Made by a program: the position numbers and the translations under genes. This document shows, in pieces, positions 1 through 8,547 of a stretch of DNA of 64,000 bases. The first letter of the stretch is position 1. The number at the start of each line of letters is the position of its first letter. Under the pieces are notes generated by a model. The model had not been told where the DNA came from. It made no database searches and saw nothing but the letters and a program-made list of their open reading frames with translations. Origin of the DNA: Limonium bicolor (lineage: Eukaryota > Streptophyta > Magnoliopsida > Caryophyllales > Plumbaginaceae); the NCBI GenBank assembly GCA_023374045.1, contig CM041781.1:142530982-142594981 (forward strand). The letters are read 5' to 3'.

Positions 1-454
1 CCATCTTCTTACAGTATCGGCACTGAACATCGTTACCCTTGCAGTCCTTGCCAGGGTGGTCTCCGTTGCACCACTTGCAGTAATAGTGGCGCTCCGGTCC
101 AGAGCCCGTGCTAGCTGCTATCACAATACACAATCAATACTTGTTCCACAACTTATCAACATATACTCTAACTTATCACACAGGATTAGACAATTACCCT
201 TAGGTGGGTAAGAACGTAGGGGCTTGGCCGCATACGCATAGGTGAGCTGCAGAGGCTCCTCAGCAGTGGTGGTCTGGGTCTGGCCCTTGCCACCTTGTTG
301 CTGTCCTTTCTGGGACTGGGGGTATGATTTCTTCTTTCCCTCCCCACTGCCCTTGCGTGCCTTGGCCCTCGTTCTGAGCCTTGCGCTTGAGCGCACTCTC
401 CTCGTCCCTCAGACGGACGGTGATCTCCACGATAGCAGCGGCATAATAGCACTC
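1..454 (-). CDS. gag: Gag C-terminal part with zinc knuckles, partial and frameshifted
   Basis: This is the downstream half of the gag gene of element D. Bases 1-117 encode a nucleocapsid-type knuckle, CKWCNGDHPGKDC (spacing C-X2-C-X3-H-X4-C), then a second Cys pair, CRYC, at the edge. The knuckles would bind the element RNA during particle assembly. Upstream is a basic, Gln- and Lys-rich linker (about 200-360), as usual between capsid and nucleocapsid. The coding potential is in blocks: 454-198 and 117-1, separated by an 80-base segment with intron-like ends. Within 454-198 the plausible frame changes once, between about 300 and 396, so at least one single-base indel is present and this copy is probably not functional. 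No protease is visible because the window ends. Confidence 0.7.
118..197 (-). other. Candidate short intron 2 in gag of element D
   Basis: On the minus strand the segment starts GTAATT after AAGG and ends GATAG. It contains stop codons and has no Gag-like composition. Removing it joins the basic linker to the zinc-knuckle segment in the same frame, with one codon split across the junction. Eighty bases is close to the minimum for plant introns. It could instead be an insertion that happens to have GT and AG ends; transcript evidence would settle this. Confidence 0.5.
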
Positions 455-549
455 CTATATTTAGGGTGTCAGTTATGCCCCGCCAAATAAATTCACAACA
501 CATTAACACACCGTACACACTTATTCACATTACACTGTAGTTCCTTTAC
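455..549 (-). other. Candidate short intron 1 in gag of element D
   Basis: On the minus strand, CAG is followed by GTAAAG, a near-consensus plant donor. The segment ends in an A/T-rich stretch with AATATAG just before the coding sequence resumes. The 95 bases contain the stop codon that ends the long upstream frame. Skipping them lets a helical, Ala/Glu-rich Gag-like stretch continue in phase 0. Together with the 80-base segment downstream this gives two intron-like interruptions in one gag gene. Confidence 0.5.
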
Positions 550-1224
550 CTGCAAAGTGGTATATCCAGTAGGCCCCATGCCGTAGCGTAGGCGATTGTT
601 CAGCCCGTTGTAGAAACGGTTCACAAGAATCCGGTCTGAGTAACCCAGATCCGGTAGCAGGTGGATAAGTCCGATGAAGGCTGAGTAGTACTCATCTACC
701 GTCATCTTATCCCCTTGCCTCAGATTGTCCAACTCCAGGCGCTTGGCCTCTTGCACATGTATAGGGAAGTATTTGGCTCGCAGCAGAGCCGTGTACTCCC
801 TCCACTGAAAGGTCGGGTCAGCAACTCTGCCCTCTCGCACAAGCTTCCACCAGTTTTGTGCCGAGCCCTTCAAGTAGTAAGCAGCAAGTCGTACCTTGAC
901 CTGCTCAGGTGGTGCTAGGGTTTCGAAGGCGGTCTCCATTTCGGAGATGTATGCCTCGAGCTTACGGGGATCGGTCTCCCCACTGAATGAGGGCGGCCTC
1001 AGATCAGCCAACGCCTTGACCCAATTGGTCTCTCGTGGCGGTGGTGGTGGTGGCTGAACTCCGGGCTGTTGCCCTTGCTGTATAGCAGCAACCAAGTCGG
1101 GTACCAACTGGGCTACGGCGGCTGCAACTGCCTCAGCCATGGTCTGTGCCGTAGTATCATCGCCCTGGTCACCCATACCTCCAGTACCGCGCCCGAGGCC
1201 TCTACCTCGTGGTCTACCTGCCAT
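493..1224 (-). CDS. gag: Ty3/gypsy Gag, capsid region
   Basis: Gag forms the cytoplasmic particle in which the element RNA is packaged and reverse transcribed. The reading frame is 243 residues from an ATG 202 bases after the PBS. Residues 1-20 are Gly/Arg-rich. Residues 25-60 are Ala/Gln-rich and end in a run of seven prolines. Residues 75-220 match the retrotransposon Gag family: RPPSFSG opening, KLEAYISEMETAF helix, AQNWW near residues 122-126, a basic LRAKYFP segment, then DEYYSAF and a Leu-rich end. Coding probably leaves this frame after residue 225 at a splice-like donor (549), so the last 18 residues are likely intron read-through. No stop or frameshift is seen in residues 1-225. Family assignment rests on motif recognition, not a search. 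Confidence 0.85.
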   Translation of the reverse strand: MAGRPRGRGLGRGTGGMGDQGDDTTAQTMAEAVAAAVAQLVPDLVAAIQQGQQPGVQPPPPPPRETNWVKALADLRPPSFSGETDPRKLEAYISEMETAFETLAPPEQVKVRLAAYYLKGSAQNWWKLVREGRVADPTFQWREYTALLRAKYFPIHVQEAKRLELDNLRQGDKMTVDEYYSAFIGLIHLLPDLGYSDRILVNRFYNGLNNRLRYGMGPTGYTTLQVKELQCNVNKCVRCVNVL

Positions 1225-1409
1225 CTGAATTTATATGAACATCTCATCAGCATTATGCTTGCACACTTATCGGTCCAACGATTGTAACGCTTCCCGATAA
1301 TAAGGTGTCTCCACACATAGTTAGTGGTCAACCTTTCCAAATCTATTCACTTAGGTATCTGTAGTTAGGTTTCCTAACTCGGTATATCCCTAAGCTCGGT
1401 ATTCTAGTC

Positions 1410-1437
1410 ATCAGAGCGATACTTCGCTCTGATACCA
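1410..1437 (-). other. PBS of element D inside a hairpin
   Basis: The minus strand reads TGGTATCAGAGC at 1437-1426, complementary to the 3' end of initiator-Met tRNA. The last bases of the PBS pair with a downstream copy of the tRNA-like sequence: ATCAGAGCG and CGCTCTGAT (1410-1418 and 1425-1433 on the plus strand) form a 9-bp perfect stem with a 6-base loop. The same arrangement is present in A, B and C. Confidence 0.9.
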
Positions 1438-1812
1438 CTTTTTTGTAACACCCCTACTACGCACATCACATTACTTGAAATCGCAGGGGAAAGTAAACGA
1501 CTAAACAGTAACTAAACGATTGGTGCTACAACGCCGTCAACCACCCACGTGGTTAACAAGGCTGAATAAATACAAGTGTACCGGTCTGATGATCAGACTC
1601 CCGAGCATAGAACTAATAACCATATATATACATCAACAAAATACCGAGTGTTTACACAAATCCTTCACTGTATACCGTCACTGTAAACTGTCATAATCAA
1701 GTATATAACACGCCACGGGAGCACAGGCGCATCCCGGGCAAACATCCAAAAGTACTCCAAAAGTAAACTACACTCTAGGATCTAGAGCCACTCTGCTTCT
1801 TCGATCCTCATC

Positions 1813-1846
1813 CTGCAGTATAAGAAATATGGATCCCCCGAGGGGG
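1813..1846 (-). other. LTR-end hairpin followed by CAGG in D
   Basis: Plus-strand 1835-1846 is CCCCC-GA-GGGGG, a perfect 5-bp stem. On the minus strand it is preceded by CTGA and followed about 17 bases later by CTGCAGGATG. The module lies about 390 bp before the LTR 3' end. The same order (CTGA or similar, GC hairpin, CAGG) is found near the 3' end of every other LTR family here. Confidence 0.55.
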
Positions 1847-2808
1847 TCAGCAACCCTTGGCTGGCATGGTTAACGCGCAGTCCATCGACTACTGGAATGC
1901 GCGCAAACTATTTGTCATGATGACATGGTATTTATTTTAAAACACACAACTCATACATATATAACATAACATGGGTATTGTACACATCACAACACACATC
2001 ACACGCATACAATTCCTTTTTAGGAAGAGAACCAACACAGTTAGTCCCCATTGAGAGCCTAGAGAATGTTGCCATGCTCATACTTAGCTCGTTACATAAC
2101 TCGTTACCGTCCGGTTAGATTGAACGGTTAACTTAACACAAGGTGCCTCGGATATAGTGATCCAAGCACACCGAAATAACACATAGTATGCCCCTGTGGC
2201 CCGACGTGAGTCAGTAAAATAGCCTTGGTTAAGCTAAAGGGAAGGTTAGAAACCAAATTGGAAACTTAACCATAACATACAGAGAGAATCGAACCGGTTA
2301 TGACATCGACTCCCATACTCACACGCGTGGCCGGAACAGACGGACTCCTCACTTCCCCTGTTAGCCCTTGTTAGTAGTCCATCATTGAACTCAACAAAAA
2401 TTCACAATAATAGGTCAAGTCTTGTTAGACACACACAAGGGAAGAGAGAGTCATACTTAACAACATAATAGTATTTAACAACTGTAAACTCTTTACATGG
2501 TTTAATCTTACAAAGTCATAAACACACAGAAAAACAAACAACACACAAGCCGGTGTAAACGGTAGGCAACAGACTGCAAGAAAACCATACCTTGGTCCTT
2601 GCCTCGACTGATTTCCACCTTGCGAGAATCCTAAACACATTAGTAACATCGGTTAATTATATTTAACTTCAAACTTACTAAGTATTTAACATGATTGTAT
2701 GACATGTTTTAGTGTCTATTCTACCCTAGGTTATCTTCATTATACACCCTAGGGTTAACTACATAAGTCACATTCTTTTCTGTTTTTTTTTTTACAAGTT
2801 TAGGTCCG

Positions 2809-3125
2809 ACCGACCTTGTCGACCGAACTTGTCCAAGTTCGGTCGATTCCAGAACATATTTCCGTCAAAATTTTCTACTCCGACCGAACTTACCAAGTCC
2901 GGTCCTATGTTCGGTCTTTTCCCGAGAGTTTCTCCCCTTTGTAAATTTAGCCCGACCGAACTTACCAAGTCCAGTCCCATGTTCGGTCGGTTCCAGTAAA
3001 TCAATCCGTACACAAAATACAAGCCCGACCGACCTTGCAAGGTCCCCGGTCTTTTCCAGAAGCCAATTCTCGCAGGGTAAACTGGGCTCGACCGAACTTG
3101 CAAGTTCGGTCGCAAGTTCGGTCTG
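2809..3125 (-). repeat. Palindromic GACCGAACTT repeats in the D LTR
   Basis: At least five inverted repeats built on CGACCGAACTT and AAGTTCGGTCG occur in about 315 bp. The first, at 2820-2845, has a perfect 12-bp stem with a 2-base loop. The A LTR has the equivalent block with GACCGGACTT/AAGTCCGGTC, so a paired base differs on both arms between families. Confidence 0.75.
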
Positions 3126-5318
3126 CCCCAGACCTTTGTTTTCCTTTTTACATTCAACTCCAAACTTCACCCCATATAACCTAGTACTCCCTAACCTCAT
3201 TTAAGCACTTCAAACACACCTTAAGACATCCTTGAACACTCATAAAACTCATTATCTAATTCCTTAAGCCTTTACCCATTTCTTCACAAAATTCCTAACA
3301 CTTACAATGTTTTCTCCTAGTTTTTCAAGTGGTGTTTCATACCTATGATAACTACTATCCCAAAATGCTTTCTCCTTATTTTAACATCATCTCCCAAGCA
3401 TCATCTCTCACAACTAACTCCTTATATCCATCTTGACAATTCTTTTCCAAGTTTACACTTTCTCCTTATTACCAAAGTTTGCCTAAGTATTTACCTAAGT
3501 CCCAAGGTGGCTTTGGTACTTGCTAAAATCTCAAGATCATGCCTAAGTCCTTATTACACTCTAGAACACTTCCTAGTTCATCAAAATTCATTTACAACAT
3601 CTTAAACTCCTTATGCATTTCCTAAATTTCGACATAAGTTCTCCTAGTATTTTGTTACACCTTAGCACATTGTTTTCATCTTTAAACATCCAAGAACACT
3701 AAGAACACCAAGAACACTTTCTTACACAACTTCACCAAATTCACACTACATCACAATATAGTGCATAATTTAAATTGCATGGCACTTAGGCCCTTAAAAT
3801 GCATGGCTCTTAGGCCCTTAAAGTGCTTAAATCATAAACACTGAATTTCCACAATATATATGCCTTTAACCTGCGATTACATACAACAAGACATATGTTA
3901 TTTTACTAGTCTCCTTGAGAACATTTACTAGGTCATTTACCATTTGCTCTTTAGGTAGCTTTAATAAGCATTTATAAGCTCATTTCTCCTAAGGCATTAA
4001 ACAACATTAGGTTAGTAGATTTACCTCTTTTTCAAAACACTTCCTTTCTTGTTTCACTACAAGACCGGTAGGGTATTTGATTCCTTGTCAAGTTCTAAAC
4101 AATATACAAACATTATAATGAGTATTCAAGCTATAAGCTTCATCTCATTGTAAACCCTAATTTTACATTGTTTCAAAAACATTAATGTAGTTGTTTTACC
4201 TTGATCTTTGAAGAGAGTTTGAATATATAACAAGAGAGGACTCCACCTAGTCCATGAAGAGTTGGAATGAAGCTAGAACAAGGTCACACAAAGAGCTATA
4301 TCAATGTGTATTTTGGTCAAGGTAAAAACATGGAGGAAACATGATTTTTCTTTGAGATTCCTTACCTAGAAGCAAAGGAGAGTAATGATATGTCAAAATA
4401 CAAGCTCAAGCTCCTTCAATGGTGGAACACCTTGGCACCAAAATGGGGCTCTTGGAGTTTTGAGAAGATAGGAATGAAGAGCTTGATGAGAGGAAGAGAT
4501 TGGTGGTCTTAGAATTTGATTTGGACAAGTGAGCTTGATTTAGCAAGAGGTCAAAGGTGGAGTTTCTATGGTGGTAGTGGTATCACCGAGAGAGAACAGC
4601 AAGGAGGAAGGGAGAAGAAGATTGTGACCGTGGAAATGAAGGAAGGAAAAGAGAGAATGAGATAGAATTTACTTAAGAAGATATTTGTAGTAATAAAGTA
4701 AAAAGTAAGTTTAATTAGTTTTCTTTACTTACTTATTATATCAACTAGAGAGTGGTGAGTCACCACACTTAAAAACCGGCCCCCTTATTAGTATGAGGGT
4801 ACTTTAGTCTTTGTTTGTCAATTTAATTACTTAATACAACATATGTTATAAACTAGCTTATAAAAATCACTATTCACCTAAACAAGGCACTTAGAAGTGA
4901 AAATTTTGATTTCCCATTAATATAGCCACCCAAATGTGATACTATATAGTACACATATATATTTAAGAGTAATGATGGACATTTAGCCATTCAAAACTCA
5001 TTTACAAGACAATTTTTCAAAAATGTGCTTTAAGACTCCTTAAAGCACATTTTGTGTTTAAACTTGTTTTCAAGCTTGGTTTTCTTTGGTAATTGGTTTA
5101 ATAAGTTCATTAGTATATAGATGAGGTCTTGGTAAGTTCATTAGGTCTTAACCAAGTTTATCCCAAGCTTAGAGCACATTTTGGCTCTTATTGACTTTAA
5201 AGCACATTTTGTGTTTTCTTTTGTTTAAATTTGTTTACTAAGGTTTCTAAGACTCTTTTTAGTCTTATTACACCCTATTTAGGTGTTTAAACAACATAAC
5301 TAGGTTTGGGGTATTTCA

Positions 5319-5432
5319 GTTAAAGTCTGAGGGTGTGATGTAAAGTATGTTGTTATGGAAGTTGTATGTTGCAAGTAATCCCCGTATTCTAACCAATGAT
5401 GTGAGGGAAGTGTGAACTTCGAGGACGAACTA
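5319..5432 (+). mobile_element. Remnant of an A-like element 3' end
   Basis: This 114-bp stretch resembles the end of the A interior (about 24420-24517), including GTGAACTTCGAGGACGAA. It stops in the second arm of the PPT-side hairpin and changes directly into C LTR sequence. D is inserted at its left end. The polypurine tract and 3' LTR that should follow are missing, so 5429-5433 is a deletion or recombination breakpoint. Confidence 0.7.
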
Positions 5433-6173
5433 TGTGGAGGTCTGTTTACCTCGTCCTTGTAACAACTGACTGGCGGTGGGGGCCATCTCTCCCAATTGGT
5501 TTATTCCACTCTTGAGTATATTTTGTCTATGGGAATCATCTTCTGAAATGGTGGAGACATAAACTGTCTACCACGGGTTATGGATATTAATGTCACTCCT
5601 AGTCCTTTGTGACTACTTAAGTCTTTCTCTTCTTAACCAGAATTGGTTCTAACATCAACAATGGATGCTTACTAACTATGTGGTGTGACTACTTAAGTGG
5701 ACGACTTGGTTTGGAAGTTCTTTATCTCTATCTTTGTCTTGTCTTCTTTTCTCTTTAACTTGATTGTTTTGAAGTGCTTTATCTCTGTTTTACTTTTTAG
5801 AGTTTGTTTTCATGTTACTATTTATTTTGAAGAGTTATGTCTTATAAGTTTGTTTTTGGAGAATTGTACCAGTTCCATTCCAGGGAACTGACTCACCCTC
5901 TCGGGGTGGGCTGCTTGGTTTCATCTTGCAGGTACAAATTGATTTACAGGTGGCCACGACGAGCATGTGATTGGGATGGGATTAGGTTTATGGAGAGTGA
6001 ATGTGTTTTATTATTGTTATGTTTATGTTAAGTTTTCTCGAAGTTTAGACCGTAACTTAGTTAATTGTAAAGGTTGTAATTGGTGAGGTTGGTACCGGGT
6101 GTTTGGAGCCCGATGGTCTGTAGCACCTTTAGTTTATTTTCCGCTGTTGTTTTATTATTATAGGGGTGTTACA
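5433..6173 (+). repeat. C 5' LTR, 3' fragment only
   Basis: These 741 bases match the last part of the C 3' LTR (about 13766-14502), starting in the GTGGAGGTCTG tandem unit and ending TAGGGGTGTTACA. About 5.2 kb of the 5' part is missing. The CACCC-TCTC-GGGGTG hairpin (5894-5908) and the CAGGTAC after it are retained. Confidence 0.88.
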
Positions 6174-6178
6174 GAAAG

Positions 6179-6205
6179 TGGTATCAGAGCGTAGTTACGC
6201 TCTGA
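6179..6205 (+). other. PBS of C with a 10-bp hairpin
   Basis: The PBS TGGTATCAGAGC is at 6179-6190. TCAGAGCGTA (6184-6193) pairs perfectly with TACGCTCTGA (6196-6205) around a 2-base loop. The inner TA/TA pairs are specific to this family, while the outer part matches the hairpins of A, B and D. Confidence 0.9.
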
Positions 6206-8021
6206 ACCCGAGAAAACAAGCCTAGTGAAATACTTAGAATATAGGTGCACTTAAAACTGGGGAATTGGGGTAGAATTGGGAAGTGAGGATTCCAGTAAGG
6301 CACGACTCCTAACCCTTCTTAGATTAGGGAATGATTTCTTTATACACTTTTCTTTTTATGAATGTCTGTAGAGAATGGTGTGCTGTGGTTCTGTTTGAAC
6401 ATTAAACTACGGTAGAAATATAGGTTGAAATATCATCTATTAAGTACGATAAGATTTTGGTTGGGATAAATCGTATATTAAGCTATTTTCTTTCAAAAGC
6501 ATGCTTATGGAGAATACATTGCTAAAATACAATCCTTTAAAAGCTGGTATACATATTCCTAGAATTCTAAGGAATACTTTTGGTGGAAAACAGTATACAA
6601 ATAGATCTTTGAATAACTAAGTTAGTATTGACATTATGTACAAGTACTTCAACTCCTTTAAAGTTGGAAATAAATTTCAAGAATTACTAGGTACAAATTG
6701 TTGCCTAAAGATAATGTTAGGATAAATCTCAAGTCTAGAAAAGTATTAAGTTAACAAGAACTAGTAGCATACATCCAAACCTATAAACCACACTAAAACT
6801 CTATGGTAACTTTAGAAAGAAAACACCTAAACCTAACACCCTACGGGAAGTGCCTGGTGCGACAAACTCCTAGGCTGAAAGTAGTGGGGGTGCACACCCA
6901 CTTCTGGAAGTTTAGGGGCTAGACAAGCCTTGTCATCTAACCGTAAATAATCTTCTACGTAAGTGATGGATTGTGTTGAACTTGAGGAGGATTGGTGGTA
7001 AGACGTTACCATCATGAAGTCTTAAGCTGGGCATATTTCATTACTAGCCACAATGAACAATTTTAAATTTATATCTTAATATCCAGTATTAAATTCAAAC
7101 ATGTAAAGGATTTATTGAGTTAAATCTTTGGTGAAAAATACCTATATATGGAGGAAGGGAATTTGAAATTTGGGTACTTTAAGGTAGAACATCTACCCCT
7201 TGTTGAATATAAAAACCATTAAAGGAAGTTACTTAAAGATTAAGTGAAGAGAAGAGTAACACTAAACTAAATATCATTGATCCTTAAATACTCGGAATAT
7301 TGTGCATCTAGTGAGAAATTGAGAGTTACTTAAAGATTGGAAATTCTCATGTTTACTTGGAAGTTTAACATTATACATGTATAAAATTTTAGAAGTCACA
7401 CTAAGAGTGATATTTACCAAAAGCCACCATTATCTAAGAGAGTACTAAGATTTAATGATCAGAGTAATACTTACATAGAACAAACCCTAAGAAAAATAAT
7501 TATTAGGAGTGAGTGAACTTTCACTAGACTAATTTATTTGACTTAAAATTTATATATAGAGTCCCTATCTTGAAAAATAAATTTTAAGATAAAGAAATCA
7601 GATTTTGGAGCTACATTATAATTGATAAGAACTTCCTAAAATTCTGCCTTGGGTGAAATTATGTAAATATATAATAAATAAATTTTATGAAGTAAACACT
7701 GAATGATTCGTCTAAAATATGATAGTTAATTATAAAAACAATTGAAACTTGAAAAGTCACAGAAAATATTTATTTTATAGAGTTTTAACATATGGTTGGC
7801 TATAAACCCTTGAAGATAATTTTGGAAGATTATTAAATGATCTGAAATATTATTTTAAACTACTCAAGTACGTTACACCTGATTTATAACTTGTTAATAT
7901 AATTGATATGATAAAATGATCATATAATGACGTATAATTCGTACCGGTCATAAAATGAAAGGATAAGGATCATAAAATAAAATTTTATAACAGTTAAGAA
8001 AATACAAATACAAAACAATCA

Positions 8022-8023
<2 letters not shown>

Positions 8024-8052
<29 letters not shown>
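8024..8052. repeat. (AT)n microsatellite
   Basis: About 14 AT dinucleotides in an AT-rich part of the C interior. Confidence 0.95.
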
Positions 8053-8057
<5 letters not shown>

Positions 8058-8141
8058 CGCAGATAAAATCAACGGTGCAATAAAATTTACAACAAAGTTG
8101 GTTAATAAGGTGTTGAATTCTTTGAATGTGTCGTTAGTAGC

Positions 8142-8180
8142 GGTACGAGGGCGTACCTTAGCTCTTTTAAGGGGGATATA
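8142..8180 (+). other. First polypurine tract of C with its hairpin
   Basis: GGTACG-AGGG-CGTACC (8142-8157) forms a 6-bp stem. Shortly after comes TTTTAAGGGGGATATACTG (tract at 8169-8180), the same 19 bases that occur at the LTR border 329 bp downstream. A, B and E have the same arrangement. Confidence 0.7.
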
Positions 8181-8473
8181 CTGGCATACTCTTCCTTCGT
8201 CACCTCATCCAGATTATGCCATGTTGCCTTATTAGCAGAACGAGAGGTGTTTGTATGTGCTTGGTTTTTACATTATGACACAGTGTGTGACTGTTGATTT
8301 TCATCATGCTATGTCTTGGTATATCTTGGTTCGTTTTGATTTTGAGTAATCTCGAGTGGAATGTTGTTATGGAAATGGATGGAAATAAAGGATTGGATTG
8401 GTATGGAATTTCATTGGAATTATTATTGTCTCAGCACACCCGAAGCGGTGTGAGTGCTTATTAGTTGATTTTT

Positions 8474-8510
8474 AAACTTCGAGGCGAAGTTTCTTTTAAG
8501 GGGGATATAC
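8474..8510 (+). other. 3' polypurine tract of C with its hairpin
   Basis: AAACTTCG and CGAAGTTT (8474-8481 and 8485-8492) form an 8-bp stem with loop AGG. The tract AAGGGGGATATA (8498-8509) directly precedes the LTR at 8511. The tract would prime plus-strand DNA synthesis; the role of the hairpin is unknown. Confidence 0.85.
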
Positions 8511-8517
8511 TGAAATA

Positions 8518-8547
8518 CCCCTAAATTAATTTAAATTAATTTAGGGG
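8518..8547. repeat. Perfect 30-bp palindrome at the C LTR start
   Basis: From CCCCTAAATTAATT to its exact reverse complement ending AATTTAGGGG, the 30 bases are identical to their own reverse complement. The same palindrome is at 57613-57642 in F. Confidence 0.95.

Larger units (their letters stand above)
1..5318 (-). mobile_element. Element D: Ty3/gypsy LTR retrotransposon with gag, cut by the window edge
   Basis: Read on the minus strand, this element has an LTR (5318 down to 1444), a PBS (1437-1426), a short leader, and a gag gene from 1224 that runs off the left edge. It is the only element here with coding sequence. The order LTR-PBS-gag, the Gag fold signature and the initiator-Met PBS fit a plant Ty3/gypsy element. 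A chromovirus of the Del/Tekay type is my best guess from the Gag, but reverse transcriptase and integrase lie outside the window, so the clade is an inference. Its LTR shares termini and a palindromic segment with the LTR of element A. The five bases after the LTR, GTTAA at 5319-5323, would be one copy of the target duplication; the other is out of view. Confidence 0.85.
1444..5318 (-). repeat. LTR of element D (5' LTR), 3875 bp
   Basis: On the minus strand it starts TGAAATACCCC at 5318 and ends GGGGTGTTACA at 1444, next to the PBS, so it is the 5' LTR. It is related to the LTR of A: both hold a block of GACCG-type palindromes and a duplicated GGCCCTTA motif (3788-3824 here). It has no credible coding region. 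ORFs of 111 and 123 codons at 2792-3200 are produced by the palindromic block. The second LTR is outside the window. Confidence 0.88.
6174..8510 (+). mobile_element. C interior: non-coding, 2.3 kb
   Basis: AT-rich DNA with no recognisable protein; the longest ORF is 60 codons on the minus strand. Recognisable parts are the PBS hairpin at the left, a GTGGGGGTG/CACCCAC inverted repeat near 6881-6903, a TA microsatellite (8024-8052), two copies of the polypurine tract, and a CACACC-CGAAGC-GGTGTG hairpin near 8433-8452. Confidence 0.75.

Noticed and set aside
186..518. 110-codon minus-strand ORF beside gag
   Set aside because: It overlaps the candidate intron and runs in a different frame from the zinc-knuckle segment; it is a shadow of the shifted gag reading frame.
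2792..3200. ORFs of 111 and 123 codons in the D LTR, and related short ORFs in the A LTRs
   Set aside because: They are open because the palindromic GACCG repeats contain no stops; peptides repeat with the DNA unit and lie in an LTR.
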